This document shows, piece after piece, positions 22,906 through 29,991 of a stretch of DNA of 31,916 nt (position 1 is the stretch's first letter; each line of letters opens with the position of its first letter). Both the position numbers and the translations under genes were made by a program. Below the pieces are notes generated by a model. The model had not been told where the DNA came from and did no database searches. It saw nothing but the letters and a program-made list of their open reading frames with translations. The stretch is taken from contig DATMXU010000091.1 in assembly GCA_035562355.1 (NCBI GenBank), positions 1-31,916 on the forward strand. The letters are read 5' to 3'. The stretch comes from Pseudoflavonifractor sp035562355. GTDB lineage: Bacteria; Bacillota; Clostridia; Oscillospirales; Oscillospiraceae.

Positions 22906-23346
22906 ATGAATCTGCATGAACTCTCCCCCGCCGCAGGCTCCACTCACGTGGGCAAGCGCAAGGGCCGCGGGAATGGCTCCGGCAACGGCAAGACGGCCGG
23001 CCGGGGCAGCAAGGGCCAGTGGGCCCGCTCCGGCGGCGGCGTCCGCGCCGGTTTCGAAGGCGGCCAGATGCCTCTGGCCCGCCGTATCCCCAAGCGCGGT
23101 TTCAACAACATCTTTGCAAAGCCCCTGGAGATTATCAATCTCACTTCCCTGAATAAATTTGAAGATGGAGCCACCGTCAACGTTTGCGACCTGCTGGAAA
23201 AGGGTATCCTCTCCAAGTGTGAGTACGGCGTGAAGGTGCTCGGCAACGGCGAGATTTCCAAGAAACTCACCGTCCGTGCCTCTGCTTTCTCTGCCACTGC
23301 CAAGGAGAAGATCGAAAAGGCGGGCGGGAAGGCAGAGGTGGTCTAA
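22906..23346 (+). CDS. rplO: 50S ribosomal protein L15
   Basis: The 146-residue product is L15, a late-assembly 50S protein. It shows the Gly/Arg-rich N-terminal arm (GSTHVGKRKGRGNGSGNGKTAGRGSKGQWARSGGGVRAGFEGGQMPLARRIPKRGF) and the globular C-terminal part (VKVLGNGEISKKLTVRASAFSATAKEKIEKAGG). The length is standard. AAGGAGG precedes the ATG. The stop codon is two bases before the GTG start of secY, so the two are coupled. Confidence 0.98.
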   Translation: MNLHELSPAAGSTHVGKRKGRGNGSGNGKTAGRGSKGQWARSGGGVRAGFEGGQMPLARRIPKRGFNNIFAKPLEIINLTSLNKFEDGATVNVCDLLEKGILSKCEYGVKVLGNGEISKKLTVRASAFSATAKEKIEKAGGKAEVV

Positions 23347-23347
23347 A

Positions 23348-24715
23348 GTGATACAGACCATCCGTAACGCTTGGAAGATCCCCGAGCTGCGCAAGAAACT
23401 CATATTTACCATCTTTGCGCTCCTCATCTTCCGCTTGGGCTCCGCCGTGCCTGTGCCCTTTGTCAACACGGATCTCCTTGGGACCACCCTTGAAAACATG
23501 GGCGGCATTTTCGGCCTGCTGGGCGCTATGAACGGCACTGCCTTCTCCATGGCGGCCGTCTTCGCTCTGGGCGTGCAGCCCTATATCAACAGCTCCATCA
23601 TCGTGCAGCTTCTCACCGTCGCTATCCCCGCCCTGGAGCGTCTCCAGAAGGACGGCGGCGAGGAGGGGCGCAAGAAACTGGCCGCCATCACCCGCTATGT
23701 CACCGTGGGCATCGCCCTCCTGCAGGGCTTTGGCTACTTCTCCCTCATCAACTACCAGGGGCTTATCCAGGCGGCGGGCACTCCCACCTGGCTGGCTGGC
23801 CTCATCATCGTCGCGTCCTTCACGGCCGGCTCCGCTTTCGTGATGTGGCTGGGCGAGCAGATCACCGAGTTCGGCATCGGCAACGGCATCTCCATCATCC
23901 TGTTTGCCGGTATCGTCTCCCGTATCCCCCACATGCTCTATAACATGTATATCGGCGTACAGCGCTGGGGCATGCACCTCACGGCTGAGGAGATCACGGC
24001 CATGGGGACCAGTCAGGGCGAGTCGTTCCAGAACAGCATTGTCCACCCTGCCATGATCCCCCTGATCGTCATCGGCATGCTGGCCCTTGTGATCTTCATC
24101 GTCTTTATCAACGACTCTGAGCGCCACATCCCCGTCCAGTACGCCAAGCGCGTGGTGGGCCGGAAGATGTACGGCGGCCAGTCCAGCCACATCCCTATGA
24201 AGGTGAATATGTCCGGCGTCATGCCCATCATCTTCGCCCAGGCGATTGCCAGTCTGCCCGCCACCATCGCGGGTTTTATCCCCGGCAGCGGCGACTCCCT
24301 CTTTATGAAGGTGTTCGACGCCAATGGGCTGGTCTACGCGGTGGTCTACTTCCTGCTCATCCTAGGCTTTAGTTTCTTCTATGCCACCATGCAGTTCAAC
24401 CCCATTGAGGTGGCCAACAACCTGAAGAAGAATGGCGGCTTTGTCCCCGGGTTCCGCCCGGGCAAGCCCACCGCCGACTTCATCCACAAGGTGCTTAACA
24501 AGATCACGCTGTTCGGCGCCATCTATCTGGCTGTCATCGCCCTGCTGCCTATCATTACCGCCAACATCATCAACTTCGCCAGCGGCTCCGCCATGGGCAA
24601 GAGCCTCTCGGTGGGCGGCACCTCGGTCATCATTGTGGTGGGCGTCGCGCTGGAGACGGTTAAGGCCCTGGAGGCCCAAATGCTCATGCGGCATTACAAG
24701 GGATTCCTGGAGTAA
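23348..24715 (+). CDS. secY: Protein translocase channel subunit SecY
   Basis: The 455-residue product is SecY, the membrane channel of the Sec translocon. It has ten strongly hydrophobic segments. Visible landmarks are NAWKIPELRKKLIFTIFALLIFRLGSAVPVP at the start, ALGVQPYINSSIIVQLLT (lateral-gate helix region), FAGIVSRIP, FIVFINDSERHIPVQYAKRV (the cytoplasmic loop that contacts ribosome and SecA) and FYATMQFNPIEVANNLKKNGGFVPGFRPGKPT. The start is a GTG at 23348, fixed by homology; the open frame runs into rplO without a better start, and only GAGGTG stands as a ribosome binding site. Linkage to ribosomal genes ties translocon supply to ribosome supply. Confidence 0.97.
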   Translation: MIQTIRNAWKIPELRKKLIFTIFALLIFRLGSAVPVPFVNTDLLGTTLENMGGIFGLLGAMNGTAFSMAAVFALGVQPYINSSIIVQLLTVAIPALERLQKDGGEEGRKKLAAITRYVTVGIALLQGFGYFSLINYQGLIQAAGTPTWLAGLIIVASFTAGSAFVMWLGEQITEFGIGNGISIILFAGIVSRIPHMLYNMYIGVQRWGMHLTAEEITAMGTSQGESFQNSIVHPAMIPLIVIGMLALVIFIVFINDSERHIPVQYAKRVVGRKMYGGQSSHIPMKVNMSGVMPIIFAQAIASLPATIAGFIPGSGDSLFMKVFDANGLVYAVVYFLLILGFSFFYATMQFNPIEVANNLKKNGGFVPGFRPGKPTADFIHKVLNKITLFGAIYLAVIALLPIITANIINFASGSAMGKSLSVGGTSVIIVVGVALETVKALEAQMLMRHYKGFLE

Positions 24716-24738
24716 TGGGAAGTGTGGTGGGAAGGAGA

Positions 24739-25371
24739 ATGAGACTCATCCTGTTGGGAGCGCCGGGTGCCGGAAAAGGTACTCAGGCCGATATTCTCAG
24801 TAAGCGGTATGGCATCCCCACAATCTCCACCGGAAACATCCTGCGCGCCGCCGTGAAGGACGGCACCCCCTTGGGCTGTGAGGTCAAGAGTTTCCTGGAC
24901 GAGGGAAGGCTTGTCCCCGATGAGATTATCCTCGGCATCATGGAGGACCGCCTCAAGCAGAACGACTGTGTGAATGGTTACATTCTGGATGGGGTGCCCC
25001 GCACCATCAACCAGGCCGAGAGTATGGAGCGGGACGGCGTCGCGATCGACGTGGTCCTCTCCTTGGAGGTTTCCGACGAGGAGATCGAGCGGCGGATGAC
25101 CGGACGGCGGGTTTGTCTCACCTGCGGGGCCACCTACCATGTGGTTAATAAGCCCCCCAGGCGGGAGGGCGTCTGCGATCAATGCGGCAGCGAGGTCATC
25201 CAGCGCATCGACGACTCTCAGGAGAAAGTGCATAACCGCCTGATGATCTTCCACGCCCAGACTGAGCCCCTCAAGGCATTTTATAAGGAGCGGGGCCTTC
25301 TGCGGACTGTGGAAAATCAGCCGACGATAGAGGATACTACCCGCGCGATAGAGCAGGTTTTGGAGGCCTAG
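24739..25371 (+). CDS. adk: Adenylate kinase (zinc LID form)
   Basis: The 210-residue product is adenylate kinase (ATP + AMP to 2 ADP). It has the P-loop GAPGAGKGTQ (7-16), the AMP-binding STGNILR (30-36) and YILDGVPRT (81-89; most homologues read DGFPRT), TGRRVC (121-126), and a LID domain with Cys126, Cys129, Cys146 and Cys149 as zinc ligands. The long LID identifies the common bacterial form. The ATG at 24739 is chosen because the family begins MxLILLG; an earlier in-frame ATG at 24715 that overlaps the secY stop would add eight residues and is a possible alternative. The map ribosome binding site lies in its last codons. Confidence 0.96.
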   Translation: MRLILLGAPGAGKGTQADILSKRYGIPTISTGNILRAAVKDGTPLGCEVKSFLDEGRLVPDEIILGIMEDRLKQNDCVNGYILDGVPRTINQAESMERDGVAIDVVLSLEVSDEEIERRMTGRRVCLTCGATYHVVNKPPRREGVCDQCGSEVIQRIDDSQEKVHNRLMIFHAQTEPLKAFYKERGLLRTVENQPTIEDTTRAIEQVLEA

Positions 25372-25374
25372 ACA

Positions 25375-26139
25375 GTGGAAATCATCTCCATTAAATCCCC
25401 TCGCGAAATTGAACTGATGCGCCGCGCCGGGCGGATTACCGCGGCGGCCCGCCGCTTGGCGGGAGAATTGGTAAAACCCGGCGTCACAACCCTGGAAATA
25501 GATACGGCCGTGCGTAAATTTATTGAGAGTCAGGGCGCAAAGCCCTCCTTTCTGGGCTACAACGGGTTTCCCGGCTCAGTCTGCCTCTCGGTGAACGACG
25601 AGATTATCCACGGCATCCCCGGCCACCGGGCGCTCCGGGAGGGGGATATCGTCAGCGTCGACGTGGGGGCCGTCATCGACGGCTACCACGGCGATTGCGC
25701 CGGTACCTATCCCTGCGGCCGGGTGAGTGAGGCGGCGGCAAAATTGATTGCCGTTACCGAGCGCAGTTTTTGGGCAGGTATGGAATTTGCCCGCACGGGC
25801 TGCCGGGTGTCCGACATCTCCCACGCCATCCAGGTCTATGCCGAGAAGAACGGCTGCAGTCTGGTGCGGGAGTATGTGGGCCACGGCGTGGGGCGCAAGC
25901 TCCATGAGCCGCCCGAGGTGCCCAATTACGGCCCCGCCGGCCACGGCGTTCGGCTCCAGCCGGGTATGACCCTGGCGGTGGAGCCCATGGTGAACGCCGG
26001 AGCCCCCGGCATCCGGGTGCTCAAGGACGGCTGGACGGTGAAGACGGCAGACGGCAGTCTTTCCGCCCACTATGAGAACTCCATCCTCATCACGGAAGAC
26101 GGCGGCCCTGAGATTCTCACGGCTCCGGAGAACGGCTGA
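25375..26139 (+). CDS. map: Methionine aminopeptidase, type I
   Basis: The 254-residue product removes the initiator methionine from nascent proteins. All metal ligands are present: Asp96, Asp107, His170, Glu203 and Glu234, with the catalytic His79 (EIIHGIPG) and His177 (KLHEPPEVPNYG). Motifs are DIVSVDVGAVIDGYHGDCAGTY, VGHGVGRKLHEPP and LAVEPMV. The start is a GTG at 25375 with GGAGG eight bases upstream, inside the end of adk. It is the type Ia form without the SH3-binding N-terminal extension. Grouping with ribosomal genes and infA is standard for Firmicutes. Confidence 0.97.
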   Translation: MEIISIKSPREIELMRRAGRITAAARRLAGELVKPGVTTLEIDTAVRKFIESQGAKPSFLGYNGFPGSVCLSVNDEIIHGIPGHRALREGDIVSVDVGAVIDGYHGDCAGTYPCGRVSEAAAKLIAVTERSFWAGMEFARTGCRVSDISHAIQVYAEKNGCSLVREYVGHGVGRKLHEPPEVPNYGPAGHGVRLQPGMTLAVEPMVNAGAPGIRVLKDGWTVKTADGSLSAHYENSILITEDGGPEILTAPENG

Positions 26140-26141
26140 GT

Positions 26142-26387
26142 ATGGAGCACTTCAAAGGACAGATCGTGCGCTCGCTGGCCGGGCACGACGCGGGAAGGCT
26201 CTACTGGGTCATCGACTCAGAGGGGGACTTCCTGCTCCTGGCCGATGGAAAACACCGGAGGCTCGCGCAGCCTAAGCGGAAACGCGCAAGGCATGTGGAG
26301 ATCACCGGCATGTCCGCCGCGGCAGCGGGGGACGGGGCGCTCCGACGGGCGCTGGCCGCCAGCCGCGATTTAGGGTCAAGGAGGTAA
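26142..26387 (+). CDS. KOW-domain RNA-binding protein (L14e-like)
   Basis: The 81-residue product starts GQIVRSLAGHDAGRLYWVIDSEGDFLLLADGKHRRLAQPKRKRARHV, which fits a KOW/SH3-like fold related to eukaryotic L14e/L6e. Annotated bacterial homologues of this kind sit in the same place, between map and infA, in many Clostridia. The middle is strongly basic (QPKRKRARH). The function is not established; association with rRNA or the ribosome is an inference from fold and context. It starts two bases after the map stop. The ribosome binding site of infA overlaps its stop codon. Confidence 0.85.
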   Translation: MEHFKGQIVRSLAGHDAGRLYWVIDSEGDFLLLADGKHRRLAQPKRKRARHVEITGMSAAAAGDGALRRALAASRDLGSRR

Positions 26388-26393
26388 TCACGC

Positions 26394-26612
26394 TTGGCAA
26401 AAGACGATATGATCGAGCTGGAGGGGATCGTGACCGAGTCTCTGCCCAATACCACGTTCCATGTGGATATCGGCAACGGGCATATCATCCTGGCACACAT
26501 CTCCGGCAAACTCAGAATGAACTTCATCAGGATTCTGCCCGGCGACAAGGTGACGATACAGATGTCGCCCTACGATTTGACCCGCGGCAGAATCACTTGG
26601 CGCAGCAAATAA
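26394..26612 (+). CDS. infA: Translation initiation factor IF-1
   Basis: The 72-residue product is IF-1, an OB-fold protein that binds the A site of the 30S subunit during initiation. Its sequence AKDDMIELEGIVTESLPNTTFHVDIGNGHIILAHISGKLRMNFIRILPGDKVTIQMSPYDLTRGRITWR is a full-length family match. The start is a TTG codon at 26394 with AAGGAGG (26379-26385) eight bases upstream; the nearest in-frame ATG, five codons on, would remove conserved residues. A UUG start on an initiation factor gene may moderate or autoregulate its synthesis (inference). The open frame ends 154 bp before rpmJ. Confidence 0.97.
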   Translation: MAKDDMIELEGIVTESLPNTTFHVDIGNGHIILAHISGKLRMNFIRILPGDKVTIQMSPYDLTRGRITWRSK

Positions 26613-26766
26613 GGCAAGACTTCATTTGTATGCAGGGGCCGGCGGATGCGGCGGCCCCATATCCCCGTAAGACCGGCGCGGAACTCACCGCGTCGCAACG
26701 ACCGGCGGCACAGGGCCTTGCCCGCTGACCGCCGGGGCCATTCAGGCATTCATAGGAGGTTTCATT
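26613..26766 (+). other. Intergenic gap infA-rpmJ
   Basis: No gene is visible in this 154-bp gap. GGGGCCG (26635-26641) can pair with CGGCCCC (26652-26658) about 25 bp after the infA stop, without a T run, so it is not a clear terminator. The rest is GC-rich, with several CCGGCG/CGCCGG-like pieces, and ends in the rpmJ ribosome binding site (AGGAGG). Confidence 0.4.
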
Positions 26767-26880
26767 ATGAAAGTAAGACCGTCCGTGAAGCCCATGTGCG
26801 AGAAATGCAAGATCATCAAGCGCAAGGGCAAAGTCATGGTCATTTGCGAAAACCCCAAGCATAAGCAGAGACAAGGTTAA
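26767..26880 (+). CDS. rpmJ: 50S ribosomal protein L36 (zinc form)
   Basis: The 37-residue product is L36, the smallest ribosomal protein. The sequence MKVRPSVKPMCEKCKIIKRK is followed by GKVMVICENPKHKQRQG. The zinc ligands are Cys11, Cys14, Cys27 and His32. ATAGGAGG lies upstream of the ATG. The gene is 18 bp before rpsM, as in other Firmicutes. Confidence 0.97.
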   Translation: MKVRPSVKPMCEKCKIIKRKGKVMVICENPKHKQRQG

Positions 26881-26897
26881 AGGAGGCGCTGAAGAAT

Positions 26898-27266
26898 ATG
26901 GCAAGAATTGCCGGCATTGACCTGCCGAAGGATAAGAGAGTCGAGATCGGGCTCACCTATATCTACGGCATTGGGCGCACCAGCGCCAACAAGATCCTGG
27001 CTGAGGCCGGGATCAACCCCGATACCCGCGTGAAGGACCTGACCGACGCCGACGAGGCGAAGCTGCGCGAGGTCATCGCCAACCACTACACCGTGGAGGG
27101 CGACCTGCGCCGCGACGTGGCGATGGACATCAAGCGTCTCACCGAGATCGGCTGCTACCGCGGCCTGCGGCACCGCAAGGGGCTGCCCGTGCGCGGGCAG
27201 CGCAGCAAGACCAACGCCCGTACCCGCAAGGGTCCCAAGCGTACCGTCGCCAACAAGAAGAAGTAA
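26898..27266 (+). CDS. rpsM: 30S ribosomal protein S13
   Basis: The 122-residue product is S13, which forms inter-subunit bridges from the 30S head and contacts P-site tRNA through its C-terminal tail. It shows ARIAGIDLPKDKRVEIGLTYIYGIGRTSANKIL (helix-two-turn-helix) and RGLRHRKGLPVRGQRSKTNARTRKGPKRTVANKKK at the end. The length is normal. AAAGGAGG precedes the ATG, and the gene is followed by rpsK after 12 bp. Confidence 0.98.
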   Translation: MARIAGIDLPKDKRVEIGLTYIYGIGRTSANKILAEAGINPDTRVKDLTDADEAKLREVIANHYTVEGDLRRDVAMDIKRLTEIGCYRGLRHRKGLPVRGQRSKTNARTRKGPKRTVANKKK

Positions 27267-27278
27267 GGAGGGATACAC

Positions 27279-27680
27279 ATGGCTACTGCTGCGAAAGGCA
27301 AGAAAGTGGTGCGTAAGCGCCGCGAAAAGAAGAACATTGAAAAGGGTGCCGTGCATATCCGCTCCTCTTTCAACAACACCATGGTCACCGTGACCGACGC
27401 CAACGGCAACGCCCTCAGCTGGGCCTCCTCCGGCGGACTCGGTTTCCGCGGCTCCCGTAAGTCCACCCCCTTCGCCGCCCAGACGGCCGCCGAGACGGCT
27501 GCCAAGGCCGCTATGGAGCATGGGCTGAAGACCGTCGAGGTCTTTGTGAAGGGCCCCGGCGCCGGCCGTGAGGCTGCTATCCGCGCGCTGCAGGCCGTGG
27601 GCCTGGAGGTCACCCTGATCAAGGACGTGACCCCCGTCCCCCACAACGGCTGCCGCCCGCCCAAGCGCCGCCGCGTCTAA
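27279..27680 (+). CDS. rpsK: 30S ribosomal protein S11
   Basis: The 133-residue product is S11, a platform protein near the E site. The basic N-terminal tail (KKVVRKRREKKNIEKG) is followed by AVHIRSSFNNTMVTVTDANGNALSWASSGGLGFRGSRKSTPFAAQTAAETAAKAA and the C-terminal GLEVTLIKDVTPVPHNGCRPPKRRRV, all family hallmarks (including the NG site that is modified to isoAsp in other bacteria). AAGGAGG precedes the ATG. Confidence 0.98.
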   Translation: MATAAKGKKVVRKRREKKNIEKGAVHIRSSFNNTMVTVTDANGNALSWASSGGLGFRGSRKSTPFAAQTAAETAAKAAMEHGLKTVEVFVKGPGAGREAAIRALQAVGLEVTLIKDVTPVPHNGCRPPKRRRV

Positions 27681-27698
27681 AGAAGGAGGAGAAATTTT

Positions 27699-28328
27699 AT
27701 GGCAAGATATACCGATGCGGTCTGCCGCCAGTGCCGCCGGGAGGGCCAGAAGCTCTTCCTCAAGGGCGACCGCTGCTACAGCGACAAGTGCGCGTATGAC
27801 CGCCGCCCCTTTGCCCCTGGCCAGCACGGTCAGGCCCGCAACAAAAAGCGCTCCGAGTACGGCATGCAGCTTCGTGAAAAGCAGAAGGCGCGCCGCTATT
27901 ACGGCGTGCTGGAGAGCCAGTTCGCCAAGTACTATGAGATGGCCGCGTCCACCAAGGGCGTGACCGGCGAGAACCTCCTGGCCATTCTGGAGTCCCGCCT
28001 CGATAACGTGGTCTATCGCCTCGGCTTTGCGATGAGCCGCCCTGAGGCCCGTCAGCTGGTCCGTCACGGACACTTCCTGGTGGACGGCCACAAGACCGAC
28101 ATCCCCTCCTATTTGGTGAAACCCGGCCAGACCATTGTGCTGAAGGATTCCAGCCGGAGCCTCGATAAGTTCAAGGCGTCCTTGGAGGCTAACGCCTCCC
28201 GTACCGCGCCCAAGTGGCTGGACTTTGATAAGAACACCCTCACTGCTAAAGTGGTGGCGGCGCCCGCCCGTGAGGACATCGACCTGCCCATTGAGGAGCA
28301 TCTCATCGTCGAGCTGTACTCCAAGTAA
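27699..28328 (+). CDS. rpsD: 30S ribosomal protein S4 (zinc form)
   Basis: The 209-residue product is S4, a primary assembly protein that affects decoding accuracy. The N-terminal part carries the zinc ligands Cys9, Cys12, Cys26 and Cys31 (CRQC, CYSDKC), then RRPFAPGQHGQARNKKRSEYGMQLREKQKARRYYG. The S4 RNA-binding domain lies at about 98-160 (SRLDNVVYRLGFAMSRPEARQLVRHGHFLVDG). Here the gene sits in the alpha operon before rpoA, unlike in Bacillus subtilis, where it is a separate gene. A 127-bp gap follows. Confidence 0.98.
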   Translation: MARYTDAVCRQCRREGQKLFLKGDRCYSDKCAYDRRPFAPGQHGQARNKKRSEYGMQLREKQKARRYYGVLESQFAKYYEMAASTKGVTGENLLAILESRLDNVVYRLGFAMSRPEARQLVRHGHFLVDGHKTDIPSYLVKPGQTIVLKDSSRSLDKFKASLEANASRTAPKWLDFDKNTLTAKVVAAPAREDIDLPIEEHLIVELYSK

Positions 28329-28455
28329 GGCAGAAGCCCGCGTCCGGCGTCTCCGGTCAGCCCGAGGGGGCCGGGTACGGGCGATACCCTCGCCACAACT
28401 ACCATCACCACGCGGCGGGCCAACCCACCCGCCGCCGCGAAAAGGAGGGTAACAC
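28329..28455 (+). other. Intergenic gap rpsD-rpoA with a GC-rich hairpin
   Basis: No gene is seen. GCGGCGGG (28412-28419) pairs with CCCGCCGC (28428-28435) just before the rpoA ribosome binding site (AAAGGAGGG, 28440-28448). A hairpin this close to the start could affect rpoA translation. There is no T tract and no convincing promoter. Confidence 0.4.
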
Positions 28456-29403
28456 ATGGTAGAAATCGAAAAACCCCGCATCGAATGTGTGGAAAATCCC
28501 GGCGATGGCTACTACGGCAAGTACGTGGTAGAGCCTCTGGAGCGTGGCTATGGCACCACGCTGGGCAACTCCCTGCGCCGCATCCTGCTCTCCAGCCTGC
28601 CCGGTACGGCGGTGACTTCTATCAAGATTGCCGGCGTCCAGCACGAGTTTTCCACCATCCCCGGCATTAAAGAGGACGTGACTGAGATCGTCCTCAACGT
28701 TAAAAGTATTGTCGCCAAGCTGCACAGCGACGGCGTGAAGACCGTCTATATCGAGATGAGCGGCGAGGGTGAGGTCACCGCCGGCGACATCAAGGCCGAC
28801 GGCGAGGTTGAGATTCTCAACCCCGACCTCCATATCGCCACCCTGGGTCCCGACGCCAGCCTCAACATGGAGCTGACTTTGGCCCATGGCCGGGGCTATG
28901 TGCCCGCCGACCGGAACAAGCCCCCCCAGAGCATCATTGGGGTTATCCCTGTGGACAGTGTCTACACCCCTGTCAGCAAGGTCAACTACACGGTGGAGAA
29001 CACCCGCGTGCGGGATCTCACCGACTTTGACAAGCTCACCCTTGAGGTGTGGACCAATGGCACCATTACCGCCCGCGACGCGGTGAGTTTGGGCGCCCGT
29101 ATCCTGTGCGACCACTTCCTGCTCTTCACCGACCTCTCCGAGACCATGGGCAACAAGTCCACGGTGGTGGAAAAGGCCGAGGCCCAGCGGGATAAGGTGC
29201 TGGAGCTCACCATCGAGGAGCTGGACCTGTCGGTCCGCAGCTTTAACTGCCTCAAGCGCGCCAACATCAACACAGTCGAGGACCTGATCTCCAAGACCGA
29301 GGACGAGATGATGAAGGTGCGCAACCTGGGCCGCAAGAGCCTGGAAGAGGTCATGAACAAGCTGGCTATGATGGGCCTGAATCTCGCCAGCGACGAGAAT
29401 TAA
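28456..29403 (+). CDS. rpoA: DNA-directed RNA polymerase alpha subunit
   Basis: The 315-residue product is the alpha subunit. The N-terminal domain (1 to about 228; GYGTTLGNSLRRILLSSLPGTAVTSIKI, then the VPADRNKPPQ region) dimerises and assembles the polymerase. After a linker, the C-terminal domain (about 248-310; IEELDLSVRSFNCLKRANINTVEDLISKTEDEMMKVRNLGRKSLEEV) binds UP elements and activators. The length is typical for Firmicutes. AAAGGAGGG precedes the ATG. The gene lies between rpsD and rplQ as in most bacteria. Confidence 0.98.
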   Translation: MVEIEKPRIECVENPGDGYYGKYVVEPLERGYGTTLGNSLRRILLSSLPGTAVTSIKIAGVQHEFSTIPGIKEDVTEIVLNVKSIVAKLHSDGVKTVYIEMSGEGEVTAGDIKADGEVEILNPDLHIATLGPDASLNMELTLAHGRGYVPADRNKPPQSIIGVIPVDSVYTPVSKVNYTVENTRVRDLTDFDKLTLEVWTNGTITARDAVSLGARILCDHFLLFTDLSETMGNKSTVVEKAEAQRDKVLELTIEELDLSVRSFNCLKRANINTVEDLISKTEDEMMKVRNLGRKSLEEVMNKLAMMGLNLASDEN

Positions 29404-29539
29404 ACATACGGCTCAGGCGGGCTGGGGGACATGTAACGTCCTCCCCCGGTCCCATACCGCGCCCAGCCGGGGGAAGAGATTCTCCGGGACGAATTCAATT
29501 AGGATTTCGCTTGTGCGAAACATTTAAGGAGTGCTCGAA
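29404..29539 (+). other. Intergenic gap rpoA-rplQ with two hairpins
   Basis: GGCTGGG (29420-29426) pairs with CCCAGCC (29462-29468) as the base of a longer structure. A second hairpin, TTTCGC (29505-29510) with GCGAAA (29515-29520), stands five bases before the rplQ ribosome binding site. Neither is followed by a T run. No gene is visible. Confidence 0.4.
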
Positions 29540-29881
29540 ATGTCCGGTTACCGTAGACTCGGCCGCCGCGCTGACCAGCGCCGCGCCATGCTCCGCGCCA
29601 TGACCACGTATCTGCTGGAGAACGGCCAGATCAAGACCACCCTCTCCCGCGCCAAGGAAGTGGCCCCCATCGCCGAGAAGATGATTACTCTGGCGAAGAA
29701 GAACGATATGGCTGCCTATCGTCAGGCGCTGTCCTATATCACGAAGGAAGACGTGGCGAAGAAACTATTCAGCGAGATCGGCGCCAAGTACGCCACCCGC
29801 GACGGCGGTTATACCCGCGTCGTGAAGATCGGCCCACGCCGCGGCGATGCCGCCGAGATGGCCATCGTCCAGCTCGTGTAA
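29540..29881 (+). CDS. rplQ: 50S ribosomal protein L17
   Basis: The 113-residue product is L17, at the exit-tunnel surface. It starts SGYRRLGRRADQRRAMLRAMTTYLLENGQIKTTLSRAKEVAPIAEKMITLAKK and ends with KYATRDGGYTRVVKIGPRRGDAAEMAIVQLV, the complete short bacterial form. The ATG at 29540 has AAGGAG (29526-29531) eight bases upstream; a GTG three codons earlier overlaps that site and is rejected. It is the last gene of the ribosomal operon. Confidence 0.98.
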   Translation: MSGYRRLGRRADQRRAMLRAMTTYLLENGQIKTTLSRAKEVAPIAEKMITLAKKNDMAAYRQALSYITKEDVAKKLFSEIGAKYATRDGGYTRVVKIGPRRGDAAEMAIVQLV

Positions 29882-29893
29882 GTATAAAAGAAA

Positions 29894-29946
29894 GGGCCCC
29901 ATGCGCATTCCGGTACACCGGAATACGCATGGGGCCTTCTTTTTTG
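29894..29946 (+). terminator. Strong terminator of the ribosomal superoperon
   Basis: A stem of about 19 bp with one C/A mismatch (29895-29913 with 29918-29936), including GGCCCC/GGGGCC at its base, closes a short TACA loop and is followed by TTCTTTTTTG. It starts 14 bp after the rplQ stop. This is the best terminator in the window and ends a message of about 16.6 kb. Confidence 0.95.
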
Positions 29947-29991
29947 TTAAATTACCGCTCGACTGCAAATGCTAAGTGCGAGGTGATGTGC

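Noticed and set aside
26877..28481. A 534-residue minus-strand open frame opposite rpsM, rpsK and rpsD
   Set aside because: It is antisense to three ribosomal protein genes and has no domain or ribosome binding site.
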